DNA of 64,000 bases from Pseudonocardia alaniniphila. GTDB taxonomy: Bacteria; Actinomycetota; Actinomycetes; Mycobacteriales; Pseudonocardiaceae. The DNA is taken from the NCBI RefSeq assembly GCF_022524485.1, contig NZ_JAKXMK010000007.1, positions 186,001 to 250,000 on the forward strand. Direction: 5' to 3'. The notes beneath the pieces were generated by a model. That model was given only the letters and a program-made list of their open reading frames with translations, ran no database searches and was not told the origin of the DNA. Of the stretch, positions 34,027-44,183 are shown in pieces; position 1 is the first letter of the stretch; the number at the start of each line of letters is the position of its first letter. Position numbers and translations under genes: made by a program.

Positions 34027-35046
34027 CTAGGCGCCCGCGGCCACCGCGTCGATCTCGGCGAGGATCCGGGTGCGCAGCTCGTCGGAGCAGAACGCCACCC
34101 GCGCCCCGGTCCTCGCGATCTCGGCCAGCTCCGGAATGCCCATGCCGAACGCCTCGTGGCACAGCAGGTACTCCGCGTCGAGGTCCGTGTGGAACATCCC
34201 GGGATCGTCGGTGGCGAGCGTGACCGGCACCCCGGCGGCGACCAGCGCCGGCAGTGGGTGCTCGGCGAGCGACGGGGCCGCACCAGTGCGCAGGTTGGAT
34301 GTCGGGCACACCTCGAGAGCGATTCCGTGCTCGGCCAGGTGGGCGAGCAGGTGTGGATCCTGGGCCGCCGCGATGCCGTGCCCGATGCGCTCGGCGCCCA
34401 GCTCGGTGATCGCGGCCCAGACCTCGCCCGGCCCCACGGTCTCCCCGGCGTGCGGCAGGCTGTGCAGCCCGTCCGCCGCGGCCCGGCGGAACGCGGGCGC
34501 GAAGTCGGCTCGGCTGATCCCCAGCTCCGAGCCGCCCAGGCCGACCCCGACCGTTCCGTCCGGACGGTGGCCCACGGCGAAGTCGACGGTCTCCTCGGCG
34601 CCGGCCGGGCCCAGCACGGCGTCGGCGTCGAAGATCCAGCCGATCTCCACGCCGTGGCGTTCCCTGGCGAGGGCCCGGCCGTCGGTGAGGGCCTGGGCGA
34701 GGTCGTCGTAGCTCGTGCCGGCCAGGCGGTGGCGGACGGGGGTGACCTGCACCTCGGCATAGCGGACGGCGCGGGCGGCGAGGTCGGCGGCCAGGCCGGT
34801 CACCAGCGTCACGACGTCGGCTGCGGTGACCAGCAGGTTCACCCGGCGATAGACGTCGAGGAAGTGCGGGAAGTCGGTGAACGCATAGAACTGGCGCAGC
34901 GCGTCGAGTTCGGTGGGCACGCCGCCTTCGGGGTGCCTGCGCGCGAGGGCGAGCACCGTGTCGAGCGAGGCGGACCCGACGAGGTGCAGGTGCAGTTCGA
35001 CCTTGGGCAATGCGGTCACGAACGACGCCACGGTGGACGTGGGCAT
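34027..35046 (-). CDS. Adenosine deaminase family protein
   Basis: A 339-residue amidohydrolase. Zinc and catalytic residues are all visible: KVELHLHLVGSAS (HxH) near residue 18, LPHAGETVGP, GHGIAA, and ATDDPGMFHTDL (catalytic Asp pair). It deaminates adenosine or a related aminopurine to inosine-type products. The family also includes aminodeoxyfutalosine deaminase, which cannot be excluded without a full comparison, but the ELHLHLVGS start and TDDPG are typical of adenosine deaminases. The nucleoside hydrolase and ribokinase at 59-61 kb would be consistent with purine nucleoside salvage, but they are not adjacent. Confidence 0.85.
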   Translation of the reverse strand: MPTSTVASFVTALPKVELHLHLVGSASLDTVLALARRHPEGGVPTELDALRQFYAFTDFPHFLDVYRRVNLLVTAADVVTLVTGLAADLAARAVRYAEVQVTPVRHRLAGTSYDDLAQALTDGRALARERHGVEIGWIFDADAVLGPAGAEETVDFAVGHRPDGTVGVGLGGSELGISRADFAPAFRRAAADGLHSLPHAGETVGPGEVWAAITELGAERIGHGIAAAQDPHLLAHLAEHGIALEVCPTSNLRTGAAPSLAEHPLPALVAAGVPVTLATDDPGMFHTDLDAEYLLCHEAFGMGIPELAEIARTGARVAFCSDELRTRILAEIDAVAAGA

Positions 35047-35233
35047 AGCAGGGGACCTCCTGGACGAGGGGATGCGGGGGACGGGCGCGAACGGCCCGCG
35101 TCACCGGTCGGCGTCGCCCCTGTCGTGGCACCAGCCGTAGAGCGGTCGCCGCAGCAGCGCCGTCGCGACGAGATCCGCATCAGCAGCCTTCCCCCCGGCC
35201 TCTCGAAGCGTCAAGCGCCGATGTTCGTTGCCT

Positions 35234-36619
35234 TCAGCGGTGCGGCAGGCAGGAGCCGGGGCCGTCGAGCAGCCCGGCGCGGAACCGTGCGACGCGGTCG
35301 AACCCGTGCCCGGCGGAATCGACATCGCCCTCGGCGTCGCGGGCGGCCCAGTCGTGGGTGAGGAGCACCTGCACGGCTTCGTCGAGGTCGCCGGGGGAAA
35401 GCGTGAGCCCGCGGCCCGGCTCCATGAGCGCAGCGGTGTAGGCGCCGGCCAGGCACACCGCGGCCGCGCCGGCAGCCGGCCCCTCCGTGGCCAGGCCGAG
35501 CGCACCGAGCACCGCGATGCCGTAGCGGCTCGCCACCAGCGTGACGCCCGCGAAGTCGCCCACCTCCCGATGCACGGCGGCGAGCGCGCTGCGGTCGATC
35601 GACAGCCCGCCACCTGCCGCGCAGAGCCGCACCGGCCCCTGGGCCGTTCCACCGCGCTCCGGGCAGGCTGTGCCGTCCAGCGGCGGCACGTTCCAGCCCG
35701 GCGCCAGCGCGCCGAACCATCCGACCGCGTCGTGGTGCACGGCATCCAGCAGCAGCGGCAGCGGAAGGTCACCGCCCCGGGCCCGATCGGCCGCTCCGCC
35801 GAACCGGCGCTGGGTGAACACCCGGTTCTCCGTGGACATCGCCGCGCAGCGGGCGGCCCCGTCCCGGAAACCGTCCTGGAACGCCGAGACCCGGTCGAAC
35901 GCGTTGCCGTGCGCGCTGACGTCGCCCGGCTCGACACCGAGCGGGTCGCGGAAGCCGACGAGCGCCAGCAGCGCGTCGTCAGCGACACTGGCGTCGGTGG
36001 CGAGCCCGCTCACCGACCGGAGGCCCGGCTGCGCGAACGCCACACCCGCGTAGCAGTCCGCCATCGTCTCCAGCAGGATCGCCGGGTATCGCCGCGGTTC
36101 CCGGGACTGCGCCTCGTCGATCCCGAGACGGGTCTGCACGGCGTGCCCCACCTCGTGGGCCAGCGCGACGGTCACCCCGGCGCTTCCGAACCGGCGGTGC
36201 AGGTCGGGCACCAGGGTGTCGGCGTCCCAGACGACGGCGTCGGCGGCGGGACAGTAGAAGGCCTGGCCGACGAGGTCGGCCACCCGGTCGACGCATGTCG
36301 GCGCGGGTGCGGCGGCGTTCGCGGTATGGACCGGCTCGAACCTCGCGATGTCGGTCCACTCCCGGCCGAACGCAGCCGGGAACGTGCTGCGCCAGATCTC
36401 CTGGAGTGCGGCAGTGGCTTCGGCGGTGACCTCGCCCGTGGCCGACGGGCTGCCAGGGGTCGCCGCAACTGACGCCGCCGGATGCTGGGGCGCGGGACGG
36501 GCGTGACCCGGAACCGCCTGCGTGCATCCTGCGACGAGAATGCCGAGCGCGACGGCGAGAAGGGCCGCTGCCGGCGGTCGCTGCCGGGACGGAACGCGCA
36601 CGACGATCATCATCGTCAC
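35234..36619 (-). CDS. Lipoprotein neutral zinc metallopeptidase
   Basis: A 461-residue exported protein. The signal peptide ends in the lipobox LVAGC with Cys32 as anchor. After a Pro/Ala-rich linker comes a zinc peptidase domain with HEVGH (155-159) and, further on, ETMADCYAG as third-ligand segment, the pattern of the YpfJ-like neutral zinc metallopeptidases. The second half contains additional helical repeats with DRVSAFQDGFRDG and a related DRVARFRAGLLDG. It is anchored outside the cytoplasmic membrane. The natural substrate is unknown. Confidence 0.82.
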   Translation of the reverse strand: MTMMIVVRVPSRQRPPAAALLAVALGILVAGCTQAVPGHARPAPQHPAASVAATPGSPSATGEVTAEATAALQEIWRSTFPAAFGREWTDIARFEPVHTANAAAPAPTCVDRVADLVGQAFYCPAADAVVWDADTLVPDLHRRFGSAGVTVALAHEVGHAVQTRLGIDEAQSREPRRYPAILLETMADCYAGVAFAQPGLRSVSGLATDASVADDALLALVGFRDPLGVEPGDVSAHGNAFDRVSAFQDGFRDGAARCAAMSTENRVFTQRRFGGAADRARGGDLPLPLLLDAVHHDAVGWFGALAPGWNVPPLDGTACPERGGTAQGPVRLCAAGGGLSIDRSALAAVHREVGDFAGVTLVASRYGIAVLGALGLATEGPAAGAAAVCLAGAYTAALMEPGRGLTLSPGDLDEAVQVLLTHDWAARDAEGDVDSAGHGFDRVARFRAGLLDGPGSCLPHR

Positions 36620-36665
36620 TCGGGCGATGCGGGGGAGCGGTTCCGCGGAATCCCCACGCGCGGGA

Positions 36666-36671
36666 TAGCGT
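36666..36671 (+). promoter_or_regulatory. Minus-10 of the GT87 gene, leaderless
   Basis: TAGCGT lies 8 nt before the GTG at 36680, which has no Shine-Dalgarno. Confidence 0.5.
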
Positions 36672-36679
36672 CAGTCACC

Positions 36680-38020
36680 GTGTCGTTGATGAAGGAGCAC
36701 CCCGAGCGCCGGGCCGAGGCCGTGCGGTGGGGTATCGCCGGGCTGCTCGTGGTGGCGTCGATCGTCACGACGGTCGTGCTCTACGTGCGGCATCCCGACG
36801 CGCTGGTGACGTTGCTGCCGTCCACGGACATGCGCGAGCTACACGTCGACTTCGACACCTTCTGGCACTCCGCGGTGGCGGCCACCCACGGCGCCGACAT
36901 CTACCACACCGGTGCCAAGCTCACGAACCTGAACCCGCCGCTGCTCACGGTGCTGCTCACGCCCCTCGCCGGGTTGAGCTCCCTCGTGGCGTACCGGATC
37001 TTCGCCGCGTTCACGCTGCTCATCGTCGTGGCCGCGGTGCTGGCCGTGGCCCGAGAGCTGCGCCTCGGGCGAGGTGCCACCACACTCGCCGTGCTCGCCG
37101 TGCTCTGTTCCTCACCCCTGCACGGCACGCTCGTGCTCGGTCAGATCTACCCGCTGCTGCTCGCCGGTCTCGTGGCCGGCTGGATCGCCGAACGGCGGGG
37201 CAGGCCGGTGCTCGCCGCCGTGCTCTTCGGGATCACCGTGGCGCTCAAACCGTCGCTCGCGCCGCTGCTGCTGCTCCCCGCGGTGCAGCGGCGCTGGGTG
37301 CCGTTGCGCGCCGGGCTGATCTCGGCAGCAGCCGCCACGCTGCTCGGCGTGCTGATCGCCGGGCCGTCGAGTGGGTTCGAATGGCTGCGTATCGCGGTCA
37401 CGGAGCCCGTGCCCGACACGGTGGACAACGCCTCGCTGCCCGGGCTCGCGGTGCGGTTCGGGGTGCCGTCCGTGCTGGGCACGCTGCTCGGTGCGGTCGT
37501 CCTCATCGGCACGCTCATCTGGATCGGCCGCCACCGCGAGCGCATCGACCCGGCTGGCACGGCACCGTTCGCGGTGGTCGCCGCGGGCCTGCTGGTCTCT
37601 CCGATCTCCTGGCACAACTATCTGATGCTGCTGTGGCCGGGCGTGCTCGTGCTGATCGCGCTCGGACGGACCGCCACCGCGGCGGTCGCGCTCGCGGTGA
37701 TCGTCATTCCGGTGTCGTGGAACGCGGAGTGGCCGCCCCACGGCCTCTGGCCGGACGTGGCGCGGTCGCTCTACTGCGCGATCCTGATCGGTTACTGGGT
37801 CGCTCTGCTGGGGTCGGCGCCGTTACGTCCGCTCGTCGGCGTGGTCGGCTCCGCGGGCTCGGCGAGATCCGACGGCCCGGCGGGCGCCGAAGCCGTGGCC
37901 ACGGGCTCGACCTCCACGTGCGGCTCCCCTTCCGCGTCGGCGCGAACCTCGACCTCGACCTCGGGCACGGGCGGGGCCACCTCCGGGGCATCGTCCGTGA
38001 CCGGAGCCGCAGGAGCCTGA
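36680..38020 (+). CDS. GT87-family membrane glycosyltransferase
   Basis: A 446-residue polytopic membrane protein. After TM1 ([15 protein letters not shown]) comes the DxD-like loop [15 protein letters not shown] with the GT87/DUF2029 pattern DFDTFW, then about nine TM segments. Such polyprenyl-phosphate-sugar transferases mannosylate cell-envelope glycans in actinobacteria. The fold ends at about [14 protein letters not shown], and a low-complexity Ser/Thr/Gly tail of about 70 residues follows, lying antisense to the glgB 3' end (229-bp overlap). The GTG at 36680 is chosen from the leaderless promoter. The tail may be a read-through of antisense DNA without its own function. Confidence 0.8.
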   Translation: MSLMKEHPERRAEAVRWGIAGLLVVASIVTTVVLYVRHPDALVTLLPSTDMRELHVDFDTFWHSAVAATHGADIYHTGAKLTNLNPPLLTVLLTPLAGLSSLVAYRIFAAFTLLIVVAAVLAVARELRLGRGATTLAVLAVLCSSPLHGTLVLGQIYPLLLAGLVAGWIAERRGRPVLAAVLFGITVALKPSLAPLLLLPAVQRRWVPLRAGLISAAAATLLGVLIAGPSSGFEWLRIAVTEPVPDTVDNASLPGLAVRFGVPSVLGTLLGAVVLIGTLIWIGRHRERIDPAGTAPFAVVAAGLLVSPISWHNYLMLLWPGVLVLIALGRTATAAVALAVIVIPVSWNAEWPPHGLWPDVARSLYCAILIGYWVALLGSAPLRPLVGVVGSAGSARSDGPAGAEAVATGSTSTCGSPSASARTSTSTSGTGGATSGASSVTGAAGA

Positions 38021-40410
38021 TCGACCACATCCTCCTCGGCGGGCACGACATCCATGAGCACAGCGGGTGCGGCAGCCGGGACGGATGCCCGCGCGACCGC
38101 GGCCCGGCGCACCGCGCCCTGGAACGGCTCGGGAACCAGCCACAACACACCTGACGGCGGAAGCTGCAGTGTCGCCGACGCCGGTCGGCCGTGCCACACC
38201 GACGGCTCGGCCTCCACGGCGCCGAGGTTGCCCACCCCCGAGCCGCCGTAGATCTGGGCGTCGGTGTTGAGCACCTCCCGCCACCTGCCTGCGAACGGCA
38301 GCCCTACCCGGTAGTCCGGCGTGGGGGTGCCCGAGAAGTTGGCCACGCAGGCGAGCACGGTGGGCTTGCCGTCGGCATCCACCCCGTGCCGCAGGAAGCT
38401 CAGGACGTTGCCCGAGGCGTCGTTGGCGTCGATCCAGGAGAAGCCCTCGGGGGTGGTGTCCTTCGTCCACAGCGCAGGGGTGGCCCGGTAGGTGCGGTTC
38501 AGATCGCCGACGAGCGTCTTGATGCCCTGGTGCAGTGGGTCCTCGAGCAGGTGCCAGTCGAGCGAGCGCTGCTCGGACCACTCGCGCTCCTGGCCGAACT
38601 CTCCGCCCTGGAACAGCAACTGCTTGCCCGGGTGGGCCCACATGTAGGCGAGTGTGGCGCGCAGGCCGGCGGCCTTGTTCCAGGCATCCCCGGGCATCCG
38701 CGTCCACAGCGAGCCCTTGCCGTGCACCACCTCGTCGTGGGAGAGCGGCAGCACGAAGTTCTCGCTGAAGGCGTACATCAGCGAGAAGGTCATCTGGTTG
38801 TGGTGGTAGCCCCGGTAGATCGGGTCGCGCCCGAGGTAGTCGAGCGTGTCGTGCATCCAGCCCATGTTCCATTTGAAGCCGAAGCCCAGCCCGCCGAGGT
38901 GCGTGGGGCGGGAGACACCCGGCCACGCCGTGGACTCCTCGGCGATCGTGACGACCCCCGGGTACTTGCGGTACACGGTCGCGTTCATCTCCTGCAGGAA
39001 CGCGACGGCGTCCAGGTTCTCCCGGCCGCCGTGCACATTCGGCAGCCACTGGCCCTCAGGGCGCGAGTAGTCGAGGTAGAGCATGCTCGCCACGGCGTCG
39101 ACCCGCAGGCCGTCGACGTGGAACTCCTCGAGCCAGTAGAGCGCGTTCGCGACGAGGAAGTTGCGCACCTCGATGCGTCCGAAGTCGAACACGAGCGTGC
39201 CCCAGTCGGGCTGCTCGCCGCGCCGCGGGTCGGCGTGCTCGTAGAGCGGCGTGCCGTCGAACTTCGCCAGCGCCCACTCGTCGCGCGGGAAGTGCGCCGG
39301 TACCCAGTCGACGATCACGCCGTAGCCGTGGCGATGCAGATGGTCGACGAAGTACCGGAAGTCGTCGGGTTCGCCGAACCGTGCGGTCGGCGCGTAGTAC
39401 GACGTGACCTGGTAGCCCCACGACCCGCCGAACGGGTGCTCGGCCACGGGCAGCAGCTCGATGTGCGTGAAGCCCGTCTCGTCGAGGTAGTCGACCAGTT
39501 GGTGTGCCATCTCGCGGTAGGTGAGGCCCTGGCGCCACGAGCCGAGGTGCACCTCGTAGACGCTCATCGGCTCGACGTGCGGCTGGCGGAGCTCGCGCGC
39601 CGTCATCCACTCCTCGTCACCCCACTCGAAGGTCGACTCCTCCACGATCGACGCCGTGGCGGGCGGGATCTCGGTGCGGAATGCCATCGGGTCGGCCTTG
39701 TCGCGCCACCGGCCGTCCTTGCCGAGGATGCGGAACTTGTAGCGCACGCCGGGGCCGATGCCGGGGACGAAGAGCTCCCACACTCCCGTGCTGCCCAGCA
39801 CGCGCATGGGGTGTGCCCAGCCCGACCAGCCGTCGAAGTCGCCGGTGACGCGAACGCCCTGCGCAGTGGGGGCCCAGACGGCGAAGCTCGTGCCCGTGAC
39901 CGGGCCGGCCGGGGTGTCGTAGCTGCGTACGTGCGCGCCGAGCACATCCCACAGCCGTTCGTGGCGGCCCTCTCCGATCAGGTGCAGGTCGATCTCGCCG
40001 AGCGTCGGCAGCCAGCGGTACGGGTCGTCGACGATGTCCACGCGCTCGCCGTAACGCACGGCGAGGCGGTAGTCGGCGGGCGGGCCCGGCACGATGCCGG
40101 AGAACAGTCCGGCATCGTGCACCTTGACCAGCGGATGGCTCTCGCCGCCCTCGCGGACCACGTCCACCTCGTCGGCGTGCGGGCGCAGCACGCGAATCAC
40201 GGTGCCGTCGGGGTGCGGATGTGCGCCGAGCACGGAGTGCGGGTCGTGATGCGCTCCACCGAGCACGCGGTCCACCGTTCTGGGGTCCGGCGGATACGCG
40301 TGGGCGACCGTGCTGGTCGTCGACGACGAGGCGGTCGAGGCCGAACTCTTCGAGGTGGAGTTCGTCATCGCTGCGCTGATCGTCCGGGTCTGGTTCTCCT
40401 CACGATCCAC
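37792..40410 (-). CDS. glgB: 1,4-alpha-glucan branching enzyme
   Basis: An 872-residue GH13 protein that makes alpha-1,6 branches. After a Ser/Thr-rich leader (about 1-40) come an N-terminal module, a CBM48 ([24 protein letters not shown]), and the catalytic barrel with [15 protein letters not shown] (nucleophile Asp), [10 protein letters not shown] (acid/base Glu) and [13 protein letters not shown] (stabiliser Asp). The core ends at about [12 protein letters not shown], after which about 105 residues of Pro/Ala/Glu-rich tail follow, beyond the E. coli enzyme (728 aa). The tail overlaps the convergent GT87 gene. A leaderless GTG at 40410 is used. It follows mak on the same strand in the GlgE pathway cluster. 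Confidence 0.95.
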   Translation of the reverse strand: MDREENQTRTISAAMTNSTSKSSASTASSSTTSTVAHAYPPDPRTVDRVLGGAHHDPHSVLGAHPHPDGTVIRVLRPHADEVDVVREGGESHPLVKVHDAGLFSGIVPGPPADYRLAVRYGERVDIVDDPYRWLPTLGEIDLHLIGEGRHERLWDVLGAHVRSYDTPAGPVTGTSFAVWAPTAQGVRVTGDFDGWSGWAHPMRVLGSTGVWELFVPGIGPGVRYKFRILGKDGRWRDKADPMAFRTEIPPATASIVEESTFEWGDEEWMTARELRQPHVEPMSVYEVHLGSWRQGLTYREMAHQLVDYLDETGFTHIELLPVAEHPFGGSWGYQVTSYYAPTARFGEPDDFRYFVDHLHRHGYGVIVDWVPAHFPRDEWALAKFDGTPLYEHADPRRGEQPDWGTLVFDFGRIEVRNFLVANALYWLEEFHVDGLRVDAVASMLYLDYSRPEGQWLPNVHGGRENLDAVAFLQEMNATVYRKYPGVVTIAEESTAWPGVSRPTHLGGLGFGFKWNMGWMHDTLDYLGRDPIYRGYHHNQMTFSLMYAFSENFVLPLSHDEVVHGKGSLWTRMPGDAWNKAAGLRATLAYMWAHPGKQLLFQGGEFGQEREWSEQRSLDWHLLEDPLHQGIKTLVGDLNRTYRATPALWTKDTTPEGFSWIDANDASGNVLSFLRHGVDADGKPTVLACVANFSGTPTPDYRVGLPFAGRWREVLNTDAQIYGGSGVGNLGAVEAEPSVWHGRPASATLQLPPSGVLWLVPEPFQGAVRRAAVARASVPAAAPAVLMDVVPAEEDVVDQAPAAPVTDDAPEVAPPVPEVEVEVRADAEGEPHVEVEPVATASAPAGPSDLAEPAEPTTPTSGRNGADPSRATQ

Positions 40411-40416
40411 CCGCGC

Positions 40417-40422
40417 ACCCTA
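40417..40422 (-). promoter_or_regulatory. Minus-10 of glgB, leaderless
   Basis: TAGGGT on the minus strand lies 6 nt before the GTG start of glgB. glgB can thus be transcribed on its own in addition to read-through from treS-mak. Confidence 0.55.
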
Positions 40423-40526
40423 TTGTGCTGCAGCGTTCGCTGCCGACCCTGGCTCGACCATCCGGTGTACCCCGCCGGAACCGACCATCGGCCCGTAGGT
40501 GATCTCGGTGCAGGCGCCCGGTCGGA

Positions 40527-41945
40527 TCAGCCGACGCTCCTGGTGTCGCCGCGCTCGGACATGGCGTCGGCGGTGAGCCGGGCGATCGAGGCCAGCGGGA
40601 TATGAGCCCACGACGGGCGGCTGCGGGTCTCGTAGAGCACCTCGTAGACGGCCTTGTCCAGCTCGTAACCGCGCAGCAACACGGCCTGGTCGCGGGGATC
40701 GGAGCCCGCCCGGAGCGTGTAGCCGTCGCAGAACGCCGACCGGTTGCGCTCGGCCCACTCCTTCGCCCGCCACGCCATCTGTGAGTCGTGGTCCGGGTTG
40801 GTCAGATCGCCCGCAGGCTCCCACTGCGAGAGCTGGTGGAAGGCCGCGTAGTCGAACGAGCGCAGCATCCCGGCGATGTCACGCAGCGCCGAGTCGGGCT
40901 TCACCCGCTCGGCGAGCGGTGCGGCGGGCTCTCCCTCGAAGTCGATCACGAGCCAGCCGAAGGGCGTGCGCAGCGTCTGGCCGAGATGCAGGTCGCCGTG
41001 CACCCGCTGGGTGGGGATCGATCCCTCCACCGTGGCGACCGCGTCGTAGACCTCCCGGATCGGCTGCACGTACGGCTCCAGCGCGGGCACCTGCGCCACC
41101 ACGCCGGAGAGCCGCTCGTGCCATATCGCCGCCAGCGCCCGCGGGTCGCGCTCACTCGTGCCGAGGGCCCGGCGCAGCTCGGCGTGCACCACCGCCACGG
41201 TCTCGCCGAGCCGTGACGCCTCGCCCGCGAAATCGCCACCGACCTCGTCGGCGTGCAGATCGCCCTCGGCCAGCAGATCACGCACGCTCGCGAGCGCCAT
41301 CGACCAGCCGTCGGCCGAGTTGGCGGCGAAGTCCTGCAGCATGGCGAGCGTGACCGGCCGGCCGTCCAGCACGCCTTCGATCGCCCCCTGCAGGGCGGCG
41401 ACCTCGCGGCTGCCCACCGACCGCAACGCGCGGTGGAGCTCCAGGTCCGGGTTCACGCCGGGAGACATCCGGCGGAACAACTTGAGGATCGACTGATCGC
41501 CCCACGACACCGACGTGTTGGACTGCTCGACGCCCATGACACGCCCGATCGCACCCTCCGCGATCTTGGCGCCCGGCTCGGGGACGAACCGCACGTCACC
41601 GACGGTGAGCCCGCTGCGCACCGCTTCGAGCAACCACTCGGTGACCGTGGGGTCCCACAGCCCGTCGTAGGCCATGCAGTTGCCGACCTGCCCGATGCAC
41701 GCGTGCTCCAGCTCGCCACGCAGGTGCTCCCGGCGGGCGACGAGTAGCTGGTAGTGCTGCACCCGGGAGTCGTCGTCGAACGCAACGGCGAGCAGCACGA
41801 GGTCGAGGAGCGGTTCGTCCTCGGTCAGGAGCGGTGTGACGCTGGTCAGTGCCACCTGCCGGACCGGTCGGCCCTTTGCGGCGAACCAGCGCTGCTGAGG
41901 CAGCCACTGGGGCAGCAGGGACGGGAGCTCCTCGGCCAGACTCAC
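40527..41945 (-). CDS. mak: Maltokinase
   Basis: A 472-residue kinase (also Pep2) that phosphorylates maltose to maltose-1-phosphate with ATP. Motifs are the N-terminal cap ([16 protein letters not shown]), the phosphate-binding [19 protein letters not shown] region with [20 protein letters not shown], the catalytic [14 protein letters not shown] and the metal-binding [12 protein letters not shown]. The length fits standalone Mak of Pseudonocardiales. The GTG at 41945 overlaps the treS stop by 4 nt, which couples the two. In mycobacteria Mak and TreS form a complex. Confidence 0.95.
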   Translation of the reverse strand: MSLAEELPSLLPQWLPQQRWFAAKGRPVRQVALTSVTPLLTEDEPLLDLVLLAVAFDDDSRVQHYQLLVARREHLRGELEHACIGQVGNCMAYDGLWDPTVTEWLLEAVRSGLTVGDVRFVPEPGAKIAEGAIGRVMGVEQSNTSVSWGDQSILKLFRRMSPGVNPDLELHRALRSVGSREVAALQGAIEGVLDGRPVTLAMLQDFAANSADGWSMALASVRDLLAEGDLHADEVGGDFAGEASRLGETVAVVHAELRRALGTSERDPRALAAIWHERLSGVVAQVPALEPYVQPIREVYDAVATVEGSIPTQRVHGDLHLGQTLRTPFGWLVIDFEGEPAAPLAERVKPDSALRDIAGMLRSFDYAAFHQLSQWEPAGDLTNPDHDSQMAWRAKEWAERNRSAFCDGYTLRAGSDPRDQAVLLRGYELDKAVYEVLYETRSRPSWAHIPLASIARLTADAMSERGDTRSVG

Positions 41946-43693
41946 GCAGACTCCTCCGCAGGGGTGATCGAGAACCAGTAGAAGCCGTGCCCTGGCAGCG
42001 TCAGCAGATAGGGCAGCTCACCGATTCGCGGGAACGGCACTCCTCCGGTGAGCTCGTGGGGGGCGCACCCCTGCCACGGCGACAGGTCCAGCTCGACGGG
42101 CTGCGGGAACCTCGACATGTTGTTCACGCACAGGACGACGTCGTCGCCGTAGCTGCGCACGTAGGCGAGCACCGATGGGTTGGTGCCGCCGAGCTCCTGG
42201 TATTCGCCCAGACCGAAGGCGTGGTGGCGCTTGCGGATCTCGATCATGTGCCGGTTCCAGTGCAGCAACGACGTCGTGGAGTTGACCTGCGCCTCGACGT
42301 TGACGGCCTGGTAGCCGTAGAGGGGGTCCATGATGATCGGCAGGTACATCCGCCCCGGGTCGCACGTGGAGAAGCCGGCGTTGCGATCGGGCGTCCACTG
42401 CATCGGGCTGCGCACCGCGTCGCGGTCGCCGAGCCAGATGTTGTCTCCCATGCCGATCTCGTCACCGTAGTACAGAACAGGTGAGCCGGGCAGGGACAAC
42501 AGGAGCGCCGTGAACAGCTCAAGCTGGTTGCGGTCGTTCTCCAGCAGCGGGGCCAGCCGGCGGCGGATCCCGATGTTGGCCTTCATACGCGGGTCCTTGG
42601 CGTACTCCGCGTACATGTAGTCGCGCTCTTCGTCGGTGACCATCTCGAGCGTCAGCTCGTCGTGGTTGCGCAGGAAGATGCCCCACTGCGCCCCGGACGG
42701 GATCGACGGCGTCTGGGCCAGGATCTCCGAGATCGGGAAGCGGTTCTCCCGGCGCACCGCCATGAAGATGCGGGGCATCAGCGGGAAGTGGAATGCCATG
42801 TGGCACTCGTCGCCGCCGACCTCCGCGTCGCCGTAGTACTCCACGACGTCCGACGGCCACTGGTTGGCCTCGGCGAGCAGCACCCGGCCCGGGTACTCGT
42901 CGTCCATCACCTTCCGGCAGCGCTTGAGGAAGGCGTGCGACTCCGTGAGGTTCTCGCAGTTGGTGCCCTCCCGCTCGAACAGGTACGGCACCGCGTCGAG
43001 CCGGAAGCCGTCGATCCCGAGGTCCAGCCAGAACCGCAGCACCTCGAGCATCGCTTCCTGGACGGCCGGGTTGTCGTAGTTCAGGTCGGGCTGGTGGGAG
43101 AAGAAGCGGTGCCAGTAGAACTGCCCGCGCACCGGGTCGTAGGTCCAGTTCGACGTCTCGGTGTCGACGAAGATGATCCGGGCGTCGGCGTAGCCGGAGT
43201 CGTCGTCGGCCCAGACGTAGTAGTCGCCGTAGGGGCCCTCGGGGTTGCGCCGGGACTCCTCGAACCACGGGTGCGTGTCGGACGTGTGGTTCATGACCAG
43301 GTCCGTGATCACCCGGATGCCACGCTTGTGCGCCTCGTCGAGCAGCACGACGAAGTCCTCGACCGTGCCGAACTCGGGAAGCACCGCCCGGAAGTCGCGG
43401 ATGTCGTAGCCGCCGTCGCGCAGCGGCGAGTCGTAGAAGGGTGGCAGCCAGAGGCAGTCCACACCCAGCCACTGCAGGTAGTCGAGCTTCTCGGTGAGCC
43501 CGCGCAGGTCTCCCGTGCCATCGCGGTTGGAGTCGGAGAACGCTCTGACGAGCACCTCGTAGAACACGGCCCGCTTGAACCAGTCGTGGTCGACGTCGAG
43601 CGTCCGAGCGTGGTCGTACTCGTCGGAGGAGTTCTCGATCAGCTGGTCATCTGAGGAGTTTTGGGCGGCAGCGGCCGAGGTGTCGATGGACAT
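41942..43693 (-). CDS. treS: Trehalose synthase
   Basis: A 583-residue GH13 enzyme that interconverts trehalose and maltose. Conserved sites are [33 protein letters not shown] (nucleophile Asp), [10 protein letters not shown] (acid/base Glu), and [20 protein letters not shown] (stabiliser Asp). The length is as in mycobacterial TreS without a fused maltokinase. The ATG at 43693 follows a Ser/Ala-rich leader. It feeds maltose to Mak, whose gene overlaps its stop. Upstream lies 490 bp including the G/C tract, so the promoter cannot be judged. Confidence 0.95.
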   Translation of the reverse strand: MSIDTSAAAAQNSSDDQLIENSSDEYDHARTLDVDHDWFKRAVFYEVLVRAFSDSNRDGTGDLRGLTEKLDYLQWLGVDCLWLPPFYDSPLRDGGYDIRDFRAVLPEFGTVEDFVVLLDEAHKRGIRVITDLVMNHTSDTHPWFEESRRNPEGPYGDYYVWADDDSGYADARIIFVDTETSNWTYDPVRGQFYWHRFFSHQPDLNYDNPAVQEAMLEVLRFWLDLGIDGFRLDAVPYLFEREGTNCENLTESHAFLKRCRKVMDDEYPGRVLLAEANQWPSDVVEYYGDAEVGGDECHMAFHFPLMPRIFMAVRRENRFPISEILAQTPSIPSGAQWGIFLRNHDELTLEMVTDEERDYMYAEYAKDPRMKANIGIRRRLAPLLENDRNQLELFTALLLSLPGSPVLYYGDEIGMGDNIWLGDRDAVRSPMQWTPDRNAGFSTCDPGRMYLPIIMDPLYGYQAVNVEAQVNSTTSLLHWNRHMIEIRKRHHAFGLGEYQELGGTNPSVLAYVRSYGDDVVLCVNNMSRFPQPVELDLSPWQGCAPHELTGGVPFPRIGELPYLLTLPGHGFYWFSITPAEESA

Positions 43694-43975
43694 AGGGGTA
43701 TCGCGTTCCTACCGGGCGGGGACGGATGGCGGGAGGAGCACCCGGCCAGTCTTACCGGGCGAAGGGCCCGCGCGCAGAACGTGGCTCGGTAGCTGGGGTG
43801 AGAGTAACTGTTGCACCGGGCGCGGCAACGACCGCGCTCGTCCTCGGATGCGCTGTGGAGATGAAGTTCTGGTAACCGATCACCGACGAACTGCTACCGA
43901 TTTCGCTCGGGCCGAGCAGGGCGCAGCCGGAAGGATCTCGAGGTGCCCGGACAGGCCCAGCACGCAGGCAAAAGA

Positions 43976-44163
43976 CGTCGTGGGGGGGGGGGGGGGGGGG
44001 GGGGGGGGGGGCGCGCCGGGGGGGGGGGGGGGGGGGGGGGGGGGCCGGGGGGGGCCCCCCCCCCCCCCGGGGCCCCCCCCCCCCCCCCCCGCCCCCCCCC
44101 CCCCCCGCGGGGGGGGGGGGGGGGCCCCCGCGCCCGCCCCCCCCCCCCCCCCCCCCCACGACG
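43976..44163. other. Pure G/C tract, probable assembly artefact
   Basis: 43982-44157 contain only G and C, mostly as homopolymers: a run of 30 G, then 27 G on the left, and C runs up to 21 on the right. The flanks CGTCGTGGG (43976-43984) and CCCACGACG (44155-44163) are inverted repeats. This left-G, right-C symmetry is what dropout poly-G reads from both strands of a stable hairpin would produce in two-colour sequencing. Genomic DNA of this type is implausible. The true sequence is probably a shorter stem-loop after glgE. The tract separates glgE from treS and its length is unknown. Confidence 0.75.
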
Positions 44164-44183
44164 AGTGGATTCCGGCGGCGGGG

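Noticed and set aside
38191..40605. About 800-codon plus-strand frame antisense to glgB
   Set aside because: Shadow frame rich in Val, Arg, Gly and His with no motif; glgB on the other strand is unambiguous.
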